A stretch of DNA of 64,000 nucleotides from Mucilaginibacter rigui (GCF_014773275.1 NZ_JACWMW010000001.1:248001-312000), one strand, 5' to 3'. Positions 26,321 through 35,212 are shown, counted from the first letter of the stretch. A program made the numbers and translations. The notes: generated by a model from the letters alone, not told the origin.

Positions 26321-27250
26321 ATGTTATTAAAAGAAAACATACCCGTAAAATACATCTTCGGGAAGATAAAAAAAGAGGTTATTATGGTTACGATTTATGC
26401 CGTACTAATAGCCATTATGTATAACAGCTTTCATTTTACGCGCATATCTATCCCTATTGCGGTACCAACTATTTTGGGTACGGTAATATCACTGTTGCTG
26501 GCGTTTAAATCAAACCAGGCGTACGACAGGTGGTGGGAGGCCCGCACGCTTTGGGGAGCCATAGTGAATGATACGCGCAGCCTTACCCGCCAGCTGTTAA
26601 CTTTTGTTGATACACCTTATGCTGAGGACGAACAAAAAGCCTTTTGCGAGCGTGTAGCCAAACGCCAGGTAGCCTGGTGCCATAGCCTGAGCCGCCATCT
26701 GCGTAAAGAAGACCCGTTACAAGGGCTGGAGCGCCTAATCTCTGCGGAAGATATTGAGCATGTAAAACGTTATGCTAATATCCCGCTTGGATTGTTGGAA
26801 TTGCAGGGCGCCGACCTGCGCGCTGCCTTTAAACTGGGCTGGATTACCGAATACCAGCAGGTTGCTATGGACGAAACCCTTACCCGTTTCAGTAACGAGA
26901 TGGGCGGCTGCGAACGTATCAAGAACACGGTGTTCCCGGCTACCTACAGCGTTTATATCCACCTGTCGGTATTATTGTTTGTATTGCTGTTGCCTTTTGG
27001 GTTGATAGAGTTTTTTGGTGTAGTAGAAGTGCCGCTTGTTATCGCGATAGCCTCATCATTCTTTTTGATTGAGAATATGGCCATTCATCTGCAAGACCCA
27101 TTTGAGAACAAACCAACCGATACGCCAACTACCACCATATCCCGCAATATTGAGCGCGATATTAAACAGATGCTAAAAGAGAATTACAAGCAGGAAGAGC
27201 CCGCTATTGGCGCATCATACAATAAAAATAAAGTGTTCTATATCCTCTAA
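26321..27250 (+). CDS. bestrophin-family (UPF0187) membrane channel protein
   Basis: Bacterial bestrophins are pentameric ion channels of the inner membrane. The 309-residue protein has N-terminal hydrophobic segments (VIMVTIYAVLIAIMYNSFHF and SIPIAVPTILGTVISLLLAF), followed by the family hallmark FKSNQAYDRWWEARTLWGAIVNDTRSLTRQ. Two more spans lie at ~205-245. The C-terminus has IHLQDPFENKPTDTPTT, also characteristic. The ion selectivity is unknown. It is co-directional with the stress-protein gene 22 bp upstream and convergent with the CotH gene. Confidence 0.93.
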   Translation: MLLKENIPVKYIFGKIKKEVIMVTIYAVLIAIMYNSFHFTRISIPIAVPTILGTVISLLLAFKSNQAYDRWWEARTLWGAIVNDTRSLTRQLLTFVDTPYAEDEQKAFCERVAKRQVAWCHSLSRHLRKEDPLQGLERLISAEDIEHVKRYANIPLGLLELQGADLRAAFKLGWITEYQQVAMDETLTRFSNEMGGCERIKNTVFPATYSVYIHLSVLLFVLLLPFGLIEFFGVVEVPLVIAIASSFFLIENMAIHLQDPFENKPTDTPTTTISRNIERDIKQMLKENYKQEEPAIGASYNKNKVFYIL

Positions 27251-27274
27251 TTAGTTTCGTTGAGTGTTTTAATG

Positions 27275-27308
27275 AAAAGGCCGGTAACATTTGTTATCCG
27301 GCCTTTGT
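27275..27308. terminator. bidirectional terminator between bestrophin and CotH genes
   Basis: AAGGCCGGTAACA and TGTTATCCGGCCTT form a stem of about 13 bp with one bulged base, in the short gap between two convergent genes, with A- and T-rich flanks. Confidence 0.75.
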
Positions 27309-27338
27309 TATTTAGAAGCTCCGCTGTAGGATAGTTGT

Positions 27339-28895
27339 TTAATATTGTGCTATCTCTGCATCTATCCATGCAATGCGAGTTTTCAGGAAGCTTTTGGCAT
27401 ACGCTACTTCCATATCGTAATTGCCTAATACAACCGCGTTTGGCCAAACGTACTTATCCAGTATAGGCCAGGTAGTAAAGTTTTGCTTTTGCGATAGCTT
27501 AAGATATTCGGCATTCTCGTCAATATCTTTAAAGATAGCCTCTACCGCGGTATTGCGGATCTGGTTCCAACGCACTTTTATCTTACTCCTGAATTTAACA
27601 TCTTTAAACAGGTTTATCATCCAGGTGGCATCGCGTATATACCAGTTGTTTGGATCTTTTGATACCGAATAGTCAACGTTACCGCTGCTCAGGTCAAAAT
27701 CCCAAACGGGGCCCATACCCAGTTTGCCATTGCGGTCTTTATAATAAAATATGCTGCTAAAATCGCGGGCATCCTGGTTCTTAACCACTTCTTCGGCGAA
27801 AAACCAATTCATGAACGATTCTACGTTAATGTACTTGGCGTATCCGTTTACCGGGTCGTTAGCGTTTGGTGCAAACAGGGCGTCTTCGGTATCCTGCATA
27901 TATTTTGATATGTATTCCAGCTGCTTCGGTGTAATGTCTTCCGGAGATTTAATGGTAAAAGGCAGGTTCTTTTTGGTAGTGAACCAATACTTTTCATCCT
28001 TTCGCTGGTCAAGCTCTAACAGGTAGCCGCCGGTAAGGGCATCACCAGCGTTATCACTGGCTGTCATTTCGGTAATGTTTACACGGTTCTCGTTTACCTC
28101 AACCTGGCTGGTAAGTAAGTAATTGCCCAGGATAACGCCATTCATCACTACCTCTACAAAGCGGCTCTCGGGTGCAAAATCAGAACCTATCCTGCGGGCA
28201 AACTCTAAAGCTATGCGGTTGCGCAACAAAGTTTTGTCGTCATAGTTGGCAAGCAGTACCCAGTTTTTGGCAGCAGGCATGCCCAGCATAGCGGCCTTAT
28301 TATCAAACTTTAAGCGGTAGGGCTTTTTAGGGAAGTTTGACCAGGTAGAATTACCCCTGCCTTTAATTTTTAGCGTGATGTTTGTTTTTTCCTGCTCAAA
28401 GCGGTTATTGGCATCAACCACAAGAGAGCCGGTTACATAATTATCTTTAGATACTACCGGGCTGCTTGTTGTTAAGTACAAGATAGGGATGCCGGTAAAT
28501 ACACTAACCGAAAACTTATAATCGCGCTTAGTGCCTTTGGCCGATGTAAGCGTATAGGTTATAGGCTTACGCAGATCAACAGCGGTTTTGCCGCTAATCT
28601 GTATGGTATCGTTTTTGGTGACAGTTGAATTTATTGTGGTAAAGGTTACAATCAGCTTTTTGGTAAGCTTCGTAGATTGCGGTATTGTTGCAGAGATTTG
28701 GTCGTCTTTTATCGAACAAATAATATCAGTGGTAACAACACCCGGGTTGTTTTTAGCCTCAAGCTTTACCGAAACAAACGATACGCTATCAGGTGCAACA
28801 ACTGGCGGTATGGGCTGCGGTTTTAGTGTTATTTCTTTTTTGCACGCCGCAACAACAATTATCAGGAACAGGAATAGTATATATTTTTTAACCAT
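27339..28895 (-). CDS. CotH kinase-family lipoprotein
   Basis: The 518-residue protein has a lipoprotein signal (lipobox VVAAC, Cys18) and is expected on the cell envelope. Residues ~35-130 form a beta-rich N-terminal domain. The CotH domain spans ~150-500, with IKGRGNSTWSNFPKKPYRLK, NWVLLANYDDKTLLRNRIAL, RFVEVVMNGVILGNYLLTSQ and MGPVWDFDLSSGN. CotH proteins are atypical protein kinases, first known from Bacillus spores; the DFDLS segment corresponds to the metal-binding part. Secreted lipoprotein forms are frequent in Bacteroidota, with unknown substrates. It appears monocistronic. Confidence 0.9.
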   Translation of the reverse strand: MVKKYILFLFLIIVVAACKKEITLKPQPIPPVVAPDSVSFVSVKLEAKNNPGVVTTDIICSIKDDQISATIPQSTKLTKKLIVTFTTINSTVTKNDTIQISGKTAVDLRKPITYTLTSAKGTKRDYKFSVSVFTGIPILYLTTSSPVVSKDNYVTGSLVVDANNRFEQEKTNITLKIKGRGNSTWSNFPKKPYRLKFDNKAAMLGMPAAKNWVLLANYDDKTLLRNRIALEFARRIGSDFAPESRFVEVVMNGVILGNYLLTSQVEVNENRVNITEMTASDNAGDALTGGYLLELDQRKDEKYWFTTKKNLPFTIKSPEDITPKQLEYISKYMQDTEDALFAPNANDPVNGYAKYINVESFMNWFFAEEVVKNQDARDFSSIFYYKDRNGKLGMGPVWDFDLSSGNVDYSVSKDPNNWYIRDATWMINLFKDVKFRSKIKVRWNQIRNTAVEAIFKDIDENAEYLKLSQKQNFTTWPILDKYVWPNAVVLGNYDMEVAYAKSFLKTRIAWIDAEIAQY

Positions 28896-28954
28896 AGTAA
28901 ACTAAAAAGGACGCGAAGATACTAATTAGCAGTTACTTATAGTTAATAAAATTT

Positions 28955-28985
28955 CAAAAAAACGAGGTGTGTTTACACCTCGTTT
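28955..28985 (-). terminator. terminator overlapping the end of the receiver-reductase gene
   Basis: On the minus strand, an 11-bp perfect stem AAACGAGGTGT / ACACCTCGTTT with a 4-base loop is followed by a run of T. The stop codon of the gene falls at the loop. Confidence 0.8.
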
Positions 28986-30631
28986 AAATATTTATGTACA
29001 AAACTAATAGCCATTGAGCCTTCGCCTACGGCAGATGCAACGCGGTTCATGGCGCCGGCGCGTACATCGCCCGCGGCAAAAATACCGGGGCAGCTGGTTT
29101 CCAGCAGGTAAGGGTCGCGGTTGGCTTTCCACACCTTTTCAAAATCGCTGCAAAGGTTAAGGTCGCGGCCGGTTTCAATAAACCCCTTGTTGTTGGTGAT
29201 GATATCCTTGCAAAGCCAGTCGGTATAAGGTTTGGCACCGATAAAAATGTACAGCGCGTCGGCCTCAACGGTTTTGCTTTCTTTGGTGTTCAGATCTTGT
29301 ATCACCAATTGCTGCAGGTTAGTATCGCCAATGGCTTCGGTTATCTCGCTGCAGGGCATCAGTTTAATGTTGCTTTGCGTTCCCAATTGATCGATAAGGT
29401 ATGACGACATGGTTTCGGCCAGGCTTTCCTTCCGGATAAGAATAAACACCTCTTTGGCAAATTTAGACAGGTACATAGCCGCCTGCCCGGCAGAGTTACC
29501 GCCACCTACCACGTAAACGTGCTTATCCTTGCATGATGCAGCCTCCGTCATGGCGGCGCCGTAGTAAATGCCTGCGCCCGTAAATTTATCAATCCCCGTG
29601 GTATTAAGTTGCCGGTAATCAACCCCGGTGGTTATCACAACTGCTTTAGTAATTACCTCGTTGCCATCATCCAATAGTAGTGTTTTATAATTGTCTTTTA
29701 GTTTGATCTCTGTTACAGCCTGCGGCGACAAAAAATCGGTACCAAAACGTGCCGACTGGGTGATAGCCCTGCGCGTAAGATCGGCCCCGCTCAATCCCGC
29801 CGGGAAACCCAGGTAATTCTCTATGCGCGAACTGGTGCCTGCCTGCCCGCCGGGGGCCTTTTTTTCTATCAATAAAGTTTTTAACCCTTCTGATGAGCCA
29901 TATACAGAGGCTGCCAAACCAGCAGGCCCGGCACCAATAATCACCACATCATAAAGCTCGTTCTTGGCTTCCTGGTTAAGGCCAATTTTGGCGGCAATAT
30001 CTTTTACAGCAGGGGTTTTTAGCAGGGTGCCATCGGCAAAAATAATAGCGGGCAGGTCCCTGGCATCCAAATTGTTTAGTTTGATAGCTTTTTTGGCTTC
30101 TTCGGTATTGGCATCCAGCCACAGGTAGGGCACAAGGTATCCCGACAGGAACTCCTTAATATCGTGCGATTTTGGCGAGTACTGGTAACCTATTACTTTT
30201 ATCCCCCTAAAATCGGGGCGGTAATGGCCCTGCCAGTCTTCCAGCAGGTCGGTAAGTATAGGGTATAGTTTTTCCTCGGGTGGGTCCCAGGGCTTTGTTA
30301 AATAGTAATCAAGCTTTACATCATTGATGGCTTTGATGGCAGCATCGGTATCGGCATAAGCGGTTAATAAAACGCGCTTGGCATTAGGGAAAAATTCGGT
30401 GGTGCGGCACAAAAAGTCAACACCCTCCATTTCGGGCATGCGCTGGTCGCTCAGGAAAAGCGCTACCACTTCGCCTTTATTTTTTAGCTCCAGCAGGCTA
30501 TCCAACGCCTCTTTTACCGACGCCGTGCTCAGGATGCGGTAATCCTGCCGGTAATGGTTTTTAAGGTCGCGGCTAATGGCACGCAGTACTTGCTGGTCGT
30601 CGTCAATTACAAATATGATAGGTTGGTCCAT
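28973..30631 (-). CDS. fused response regulator / thioredoxin-reductase-like flavoprotein
   Basis: The 552-residue protein joins three parts. Residues 1-135 are a receiver domain (D62 in LFLSDQRMPEMEG, KPWDPPEEKL). Residues ~140-220 are a thioredoxin/glutaredoxin-like linker (YLWLDANTEEAKKAIKLN, LPAIIFADGTLLKTP) without a CxxC. Residues ~226-552 are an FAD/NAD(P)H domain, with IIGAGPAGLAA (FAD), PGGQAGTSSRIENYLGFP, VVGGGNSAGQAA (NADPH) and GIFAAGDVRAGAMNRVASA. Where thioredoxin reductases carry CATC, this protein reads GAAM (358-361), so no redox disulfide is present and true TrxR activity is unlikely. The partner kinase gene ends 9 bp upstream. Confidence 0.94.
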   Translation of the reverse strand: MDQPIIFVIDDDQQVLRAISRDLKNHYRQDYRILSTASVKEALDSLLELKNKGEVVALFLSDQRMPEMEGVDFLCRTTEFFPNAKRVLLTAYADTDAAIKAINDVKLDYYLTKPWDPPEEKLYPILTDLLEDWQGHYRPDFRGIKVIGYQYSPKSHDIKEFLSGYLVPYLWLDANTEEAKKAIKLNNLDARDLPAIIFADGTLLKTPAVKDIAAKIGLNQEAKNELYDVVIIGAGPAGLAASVYGSSEGLKTLLIEKKAPGGQAGTSSRIENYLGFPAGLSGADLTRRAITQSARFGTDFLSPQAVTEIKLKDNYKTLLLDDGNEVITKAVVITTGVDYRQLNTTGIDKFTGAGIYYGAAMTEAASCKDKHVYVVGGGNSAGQAAMYLSKFAKEVFILIRKESLAETMSSYLIDQLGTQSNIKLMPCSEITEAIGDTNLQQLVIQDLNTKESKTVEADALYIFIGAKPYTDWLCKDIITNNKGFIETGRDLNLCSDFEKVWKANRDPYLLETSCPGIFAAGDVRAGAMNRVASAVGEGSMAISFVHKYLNEV

Positions 30632-30640
30632 GTTGTTGTC

Positions 30641-32041
30641 TTAATTATCTGTTAGGGGGAAACAAACGGTAAATTCGGTATTGCCGGGTACCGATGTTAC
30701 TTTTACGGTGCCATTATGCTGGCGGATGATGCGGGTAACCACATCCAAACCAAGGCCGGTGCCTTTGCCCATATCCTTAGTGGTGAAAAAGGGATCAAAC
30801 ACCCGCGACTGGATCTCCTCAGGGATGCCGGTGCCGTTATCTTTGATATAAACGCATACAAAATGCCTGTCCAACTGGGTGCGGATCTCCAGCGTACCGC
30901 TACCGTTTGGCTCCATGGCATCAATGGCATTGTCGATAATGTTTGTCCATACCTGGTTAAGTTCGCCGGCAAGGGCTTTTACCTGGGGCAGGTTAAGGTC
31001 GAAATCTTCGACCACCTGAATGTTACCTTTGCGCATCTTATAGTTGAGCATGGTAAGCGTGTTGCGAAGGCCTGCATGGATATCAAGCAGCTGCTTATCG
31101 GTGTCCCTGTCCATATGGGTGAAGGTTTTTACCGAGCTCACCAGTTCCGAGATACGGGTCGATGATTCGCGGATATCCGACACCATTTTTTCCTGCAGTA
31201 GGTAATTGTTCATCCAGGCCAACACTACATCCAATTGCGGCGATGGCGTACAGCTGTGCAGGTGTTCCAGGTCGGCAGGGCCGAAGCTGAACTCGGCGAA
31301 GTTTTCGGCAATATCATAATCCTTGATACCGTGCTCAGTCAGCCAGTCGGCAAGGTCGTCTTCCGCGTCGGCACGCTGCATCATGTTGAGCATGGGGCGG
31401 TCGGTTTGCTGTGTTTTGCTGATCAGTATCTGGTTTATCTTATCCAGTTTTTCGGGGGCGATGTTTAGCGCAGCCACCTCTTTAAAAAGAGCGGGAAGGC
31501 GCTTTACCTGGTCGTGCAGAAGGGAAGCGCCCCTGCTGATAGCCGATGCCGGGTTATTTAGCTCATGCGCCAAACCTGCCGACAACTTACCGAGGGCAAA
31601 CATTTTTTCGTTTTGCTGCTGCTGCGAGGTAAAATCGCGCACACGGCTGGTCATGGTGTGTACCATGGCGGCAGTAAGTTCGTAATGTAGTTTTATAGCC
31701 TCGTGGATCTTGGCTTTAGCAACCCTGAACATGCGGCATTTCTCGATAGCTTCGCCGTAGCCAAAGGTGTTTGTGGCACGGCTAAAAGGCAGGTAGCCGG
31801 TAATAGCTTCGGGTTTTATTACTACAATTTCGCGTAGTTTGCCGTTTTGTTCGGCGCAGATGCGCATGCGGCCCTCTATCATAAACAAGGTCCTGTCTAA
31901 AGGCTCGCCTTTTTCAAAAACGCGGGTACCTTCCTCCACCTCAATGGTTTCGCCGTTGGCCAGCAGCCATTCCAACTGCTCATCGGGTACGGTTTGCAGG
32001 GCGGGGATGGCCTTTAATTCGTCTAAAGTTACGTTCTTCAT
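30641..32041 (-). CDS. histidine kinase with N-terminal cyclic-nucleotide-binding-type domain
   Basis: The 466-residue soluble kinase has a cNMP-binding-like beta-roll at ~20-125 (GETIEVEEGTRVFEKGEPLDRTLFMIEGRM), a HisKA-type dimerisation helix with H159 in SAGLAHELNNPASAISRGASL, and a HATPase domain (WTNIIDNAIDAMEPNGSGTL, GTGIPEEIQSRVFDPFFTTK, GTGLGLDVVTRII). No membrane span is present, so it acts in the cytoplasm. The ATG at 32041 is chosen over an upstream in-frame start at 32065. It is the first gene of an operon with the receiver-reductase fusion, which is probably its phosphorylation partner. Confidence 0.94.
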   Translation of the reverse strand: MKNVTLDELKAIPALQTVPDEQLEWLLANGETIEVEEGTRVFEKGEPLDRTLFMIEGRMRICAEQNGKLREIVVIKPEAITGYLPFSRATNTFGYGEAIEKCRMFRVAKAKIHEAIKLHYELTAAMVHTMTSRVRDFTSQQQQNEKMFALGKLSAGLAHELNNPASAISRGASLLHDQVKRLPALFKEVAALNIAPEKLDKINQILISKTQQTDRPMLNMMQRADAEDDLADWLTEHGIKDYDIAENFAEFSFGPADLEHLHSCTPSPQLDVVLAWMNNYLLQEKMVSDIRESSTRISELVSSVKTFTHMDRDTDKQLLDIHAGLRNTLTMLNYKMRKGNIQVVEDFDLNLPQVKALAGELNQVWTNIIDNAIDAMEPNGSGTLEIRTQLDRHFVCVYIKDNGTGIPEEIQSRVFDPFFTTKDMGKGTGLGLDVVTRIIRQHNGTVKVTSVPGNTEFTVCFPLTDN

Positions 32042-32512
32042 GGCGCAGGGTGAAATGTTATACAAGTATAAAGGTTATTGCGGATTGCGGCAAACAAGAA
32101 AAGGGGAGAACCCTAAAGTTAAAACCTAATAAATGTCAGTGATACGGTTTTGTTCACGTTCACACCACATGAACAAGGTGAACGCCCGTTAATTGCTGAT
32201 AGTGAGCTGGTTGTATTTTTTGGTGACCGGTTAATGTCAGCAGGGTTTTTGAAGCTTAAGTAAACGCTTTTCAATCGCCTTTTTTCGCCCTTCATTCGCC
32301 CCAAAGGGGATGAAAAAAATAAATTATTTCCTGTAAAAACAACGGTTTACTGCATCAGCGCCCGTTGTATGAGTAATAATGAATAAACTGAACAGCTGTA
32401 AACCGGTTTAAGCATTAGGAAAAATATTACCTAATGCTTAATATAGGGTGCTGAATTATAAGACCAAATTAAACCTTAATTTACTGAAAGGCCGTGCAAA
32501 TCAAAATCGCAA
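32042..32512. other. intergenic region between two divergent histidine kinase genes
   Basis: About 470 bp with no convincing gene. Around 32153-32185 there is a dyad in which TTGTTCA and TGAACAA, and nearby GTTCAC and GTGAAC, are inverted copies; this may be an operator. A 61-codon minus-strand frame is basic and low in complexity and is not believed. Confidence 0.4.
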
Positions 32513-34039
32513 ATGAAAAGTGTTGATGAGAAGCTATTTCACCTGCTGGTAAGTAGCGTGAAAGATTATTCGATTGTACTGATAGACCCCAATGGCCATG
32601 TGCTGAGCTGGAACGAGGGTGCCGAGCATATAAAGGGTTATAAGGCCCATGAAGTGATAGGCCGCCATATCTCTATATTTTATAAGCAGGACGATAACGA
32701 GCGCCTGCAACTGCGCCACAACCTTAACCAGGCATTAAAAAACGGTATGTACGAGTCGGAAGGGTGGCGGGTACGTAAGGATGGCAGCGTTTTTTGGGCT
32801 AACGTGGTTTTTACCACGTTGTATAATGATGCCGGCCACCTCATTGGTTTTGCCAAGGTTACCCGCGATATAACCGGGCAAAAACTTAACGAACAAAAGG
32901 CGGCTGATGAAAACGCCCGGCTGGAACGGCAACTAAAGGCAAATACCGACAAGATCATTGCCAATGAAGTGCGTTTCCGTGAACTGATTGAACATAGCTA
33001 TGACGGTTACTCACTTTTTAACCGTGATATGAAGACCATATACCGCAGCCGTTCATCTGAAAGAATAAACGGGTGGACCTATACCGACCGCGAGGCCGAG
33101 AACATTATGGCTATATTACACCCCGACGATGTACCCCTGATGCAAAAGGGCCTGCCCGAATTACTGGAACACCCCGAAAAAACTATCCTGTTCACCGTTC
33201 GTATCAGGCATAAACTGGGGCATTATATATGGGTGCAGGGCATTTTTACCAACATGCTTGCCGATAAGCACATCGGCGCCATTATTTGCAATTTCCGCGA
33301 TATTACCGAACAGAAGAAGGCGGAAGAGGAGCGCGAGAAAATGACTGCCGACCTGCTGCGCCGTAACCAGGACCTGGAGCAATTTGCCTATATGGTATCG
33401 CATAACCTGCGTGCGCCGGTGGCTAATATTGCCGGTTTAAATACGCTATTGCAGGATAACGAACCCGATGCTGCCGAACACGAACATACCCTGCAGGCGC
33501 TTGCCCGGTCGGTAAACCACCTGGACCAGGTGATCATCGATATGAATAATATACTGCAGGTGGGCAGCGCTGCAAACCAGCAGTATGAGGTGGTATCTAT
33601 CCCGGTGCTGATTGAAGACATCATGGAAGGCATCCGCTGCATGGCTAACGAAAGTAACCTAACCATCCACCAAAATCTGCACCCGGGCGGCGAGGTGCGT
33701 ACCATAAAAAGCTACCTGTACAGTATATTGCAAAACCTTATTGTTAACAGTATAAAATACCGCCGCACCGGTACCAACCCTGTAATTAACATCAGCAGTC
33801 ACCTGACCGGTAAACAGCTTACCCTGCGCTTTGAAGACAACGGTAAGGGGATTGACCTGTACAAATACGGCAGCCAGGTTTTTGGGCCCTACAAACGGTT
33901 CGACCAAAGTGTTGACGGCAAAGGCCTCGGCCTGTTTATGGTAAAAACCCAAACCGAACGCATGGGTGGGACTATCAAAATAGAAAGTGAAGTAGGCGTA
34001 GGGACAACGTTTGTGATTACGTTACCTGTGGAGGAATAA
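32513..34039 (+). CDS. PAS-domain sensor histidine kinase
   Basis: The 508-residue soluble kinase has two PAS domains: the first at ~10-125 (SSVKDYSIVLIDPNGHVLSWN, PAC segment RKDGSVFWANVVFTTLYNDA), the second at ~155-270 (SYDGYSLFNRDMKTIYRSRS, HPDDVPLM, GAIICNFRDITEQKK). A HisKA domain follows, with H297 in AYMVSHNLRAPVANIAGL, and then a HATPase domain (NLIVNSIKYRRTG, FEDNGKGIDLYKYG, KGLGLFMVKTQTERMGG). The absence of membrane spans suggests cytoplasmic sensing of a small molecule or redox state. No response regulator is adjacent. Confidence 0.95.
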   Translation: MKSVDEKLFHLLVSSVKDYSIVLIDPNGHVLSWNEGAEHIKGYKAHEVIGRHISIFYKQDDNERLQLRHNLNQALKNGMYESEGWRVRKDGSVFWANVVFTTLYNDAGHLIGFAKVTRDITGQKLNEQKAADENARLERQLKANTDKIIANEVRFRELIEHSYDGYSLFNRDMKTIYRSRSSERINGWTYTDREAENIMAILHPDDVPLMQKGLPELLEHPEKTILFTVRIRHKLGHYIWVQGIFTNMLADKHIGAIICNFRDITEQKKAEEEREKMTADLLRRNQDLEQFAYMVSHNLRAPVANIAGLNTLLQDNEPDAAEHEHTLQALARSVNHLDQVIIDMNNILQVGSAANQQYEVVSIPVLIEDIMEGIRCMANESNLTIHQNLHPGGEVRTIKSYLYSILQNLIVNSIKYRRTGTNPVINISSHLTGKQLTLRFEDNGKGIDLYKYGSQVFGPYKRFDQSVDGKGLGLFMVKTQTERMGGTIKIESEVGVGTTFVITLPVEE

Positions 34040-34222
34040 TAGGTGATGTAAGCTGAAAGCTTACTATGTTTTGGGACGAAGTTGAAAACTTCGACCAGTG
34101 GGGGCTTAACCACCTTGTCATTTCGATGAGCAGTGCGTGGAATTGCGGAGTGGGGTGAAGAGAAATCTTGTTCAGTATGCAAAGTTCGTCACTTACCTCT
34201 CGAACAAGATTCCTCCTAGCTG

Positions 34223-34286
34223 TGTCAGTCTGAGCCTGTCGAAGACCTGTACGCTTTGCAAATGGTTCGACAAGCTCACCATGACA
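34223..34286. repeat. 64-bp REP-like palindrome, copy A
   Basis: Begins TGTCAGTCTGAGCCTGTCGA and ends in the near-complement GTTCGACAAGCTCACCATGA plus CA. Arms of ~23 bp, with a loop of ~16 bp. Three copies of identical length occur within 600 bp. Confidence 0.8.
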
Positions 34287-34369
34287 GGTATGCAAAGTTC
34301 GCCACTTACCTCTCGAACAAGATTCCTCCTCGCTACGCTTGTTCGGAATGACAGAGGGTAAAAGAAGTG

Positions 34370-34433
34370 TGTCAGTCTGAGCCTGTCGAAGACCTGTACG
34401 TTTTGCAAATGGTTCGACAGGCTCACCATGACA
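34370..34433. repeat. 64-bp REP-like palindrome, copy B
   Basis: Same orientation as copy A, with a few substitutions in the loop and right arm (GTTCGACAGGCTCACCATGA). Confidence 0.8.
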
Positions 34434-34584
34434 GCGGGCAACAGGGCGCGGATTTATGTTACCTAAACCGGATAACAGCGGATACAGGCTTTGCGCATAA
34501 GGCCCGGGCAGTATGAGCGGATAGCGGGGCTATCTTGACACAAGTACTACTGCAAGTGCTTTTCAAAAAAATGTCGCTTGGCTA

Positions 34585-34727
34585 TTAACTCACCCGGTCA
34601 TTGCTTCGCCCGACCACCCTCTCTTCGCTGCGCGGAAAGAGGGGTTTGATTTGCAAATTGCTTTTCTCTTCACCCTCTTTGCGGAGCAGAGAGGGCGACC
34701 AGCGTAGCGTAGTCGGGGTGAGTAAAC
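34585..34727. repeat. long palindromic intergenic repeat, copy 2
   Basis: About 143 bp. It matches the copy at 10656-10790 in both arms (CTCTTCGCTGCGCGGAAAGA on the left, CAGAGAGGG then GACCAGCG on the right). The central ~20 bp differs. The two arms are near-complements. Confidence 0.75.
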
Positions 34728-34749
34728 TGTGCGCTTACAAGGCTGATGT

Positions 34750-34813
34750 TGTCATGGTGAGCCTGTCGAACCATTAACGAAGCGCATGCGTCTTCGACAA
34801 GTTCAGACTGACA
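34750..34813. repeat. 64-bp REP-like palindrome, copy C (inverted)
   Basis: Starts TGTCATGGTGAGCCTGTCGA and ends CGACAAGTTCAGACTGACA, so it lies in the opposite orientation to copies A and B. Its loop sequence is diverged. Confidence 0.75.
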
Positions 34814-34818
34814 GAACC

Positions 34819-35109
34819 TTATCCTCTCGCCCTGCCTCTGCCGTTCTCAATAGCTGCTTTAATTTCTTTGGCGTCGCTTTTTGAGAAACCGTGGGCTTCA
34901 ACTTTGTTACCGTTATGGTAAAAGCGAATGGTAGAGTAACCGATAAGCGGGGTATCTATCTCAACCGCCGAAATGCTATCGTAAGCCACAGAAGTTTCGT
35001 CGCCGCTGAACAGGCCGGGAATTTTGATAGTGATGCCGGTAGGTTCAACAATGATCTGCGTGGGAAAAAGTTTATTACCTTCTGACAGGCGTGATGCGGT
35101 GTATTTCAT
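34819..35109 (-). CDS. small PH-like domain hypothetical protein
   Basis: The 96-residue protein alternates short beta strands and ends in a helix (GFSKSDAKEIKAAIENGRGR), a pattern like bacterial PH-like domains. The segment ITIKIPGLFSGDETSVAYDSISAVEID is typical of those proteins, in which a hydrophobic strand precedes an 'I..V....' strand. There is no signal peptide, so it is probably cytoplasmic. The function is unknown. The repeat array begins a few bases beyond its 3' end. Confidence 0.75.
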   Translation of the reverse strand: MKYTASRLSEGNKLFPTQIIVEPTGITIKIPGLFSGDETSVAYDSISAVEIDTPLIGYSTIRFYHNGNKVEAHGFSKSDAKEIKAAIENGRGRARG

Positions 35110-35212
35110 GATGGGGTATGGATTAAAAAACTATATAACGTTATTGGGTGCAAGGTATTATTTTTAAAGATAGCGTGTAACATCGAATACCAAATATTCA
35201 ATGCCTATTCAT

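Larger units (their letters stand above)
34175..34434. repeat. tandem duplication of a 113/147-bp repeat unit
   Basis: Two head-to-tail units at 34175-34287 and 34288-34434 share the left part (GTATGCAAAGTTCG, CTCGAACAAGATTCCTCCT) and the right 64-bp palindrome. The second unit has ~36 extra bases containing CGCTACGCTTGTTCGG. Upstream, at ~34160-34173, AGAAATCTTGTTC is an inverted partner of the CGAACAAGATTCC segment. Frames found on the opposite strand here are products of the repeats. Confidence 0.8.

Noticed and set aside
28973-30631. Calling the fusion a genuine thioredoxin reductase
   Set aside because: The CxxC needed for disulfide exchange is absent, so only the fold can be claimed.
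32119-32304. 61-codon minus-strand frame
   Set aside because: Lys/Ser/Asn-rich text in a promoter region between divergent kinases; no features.
34175-34434. Possible CRISPR array
   Set aside because: Only two units of unequal length in direct tandem, with no short unique spacers between constant repeats, and no cas genes in the window.
34017-34441. Two minus-strand frames of 92 and 82 codons and a plus-strand frame
   Set aside because: They are built entirely from the tandem palindromic repeats, repeat the same peptide text, and have no family features.
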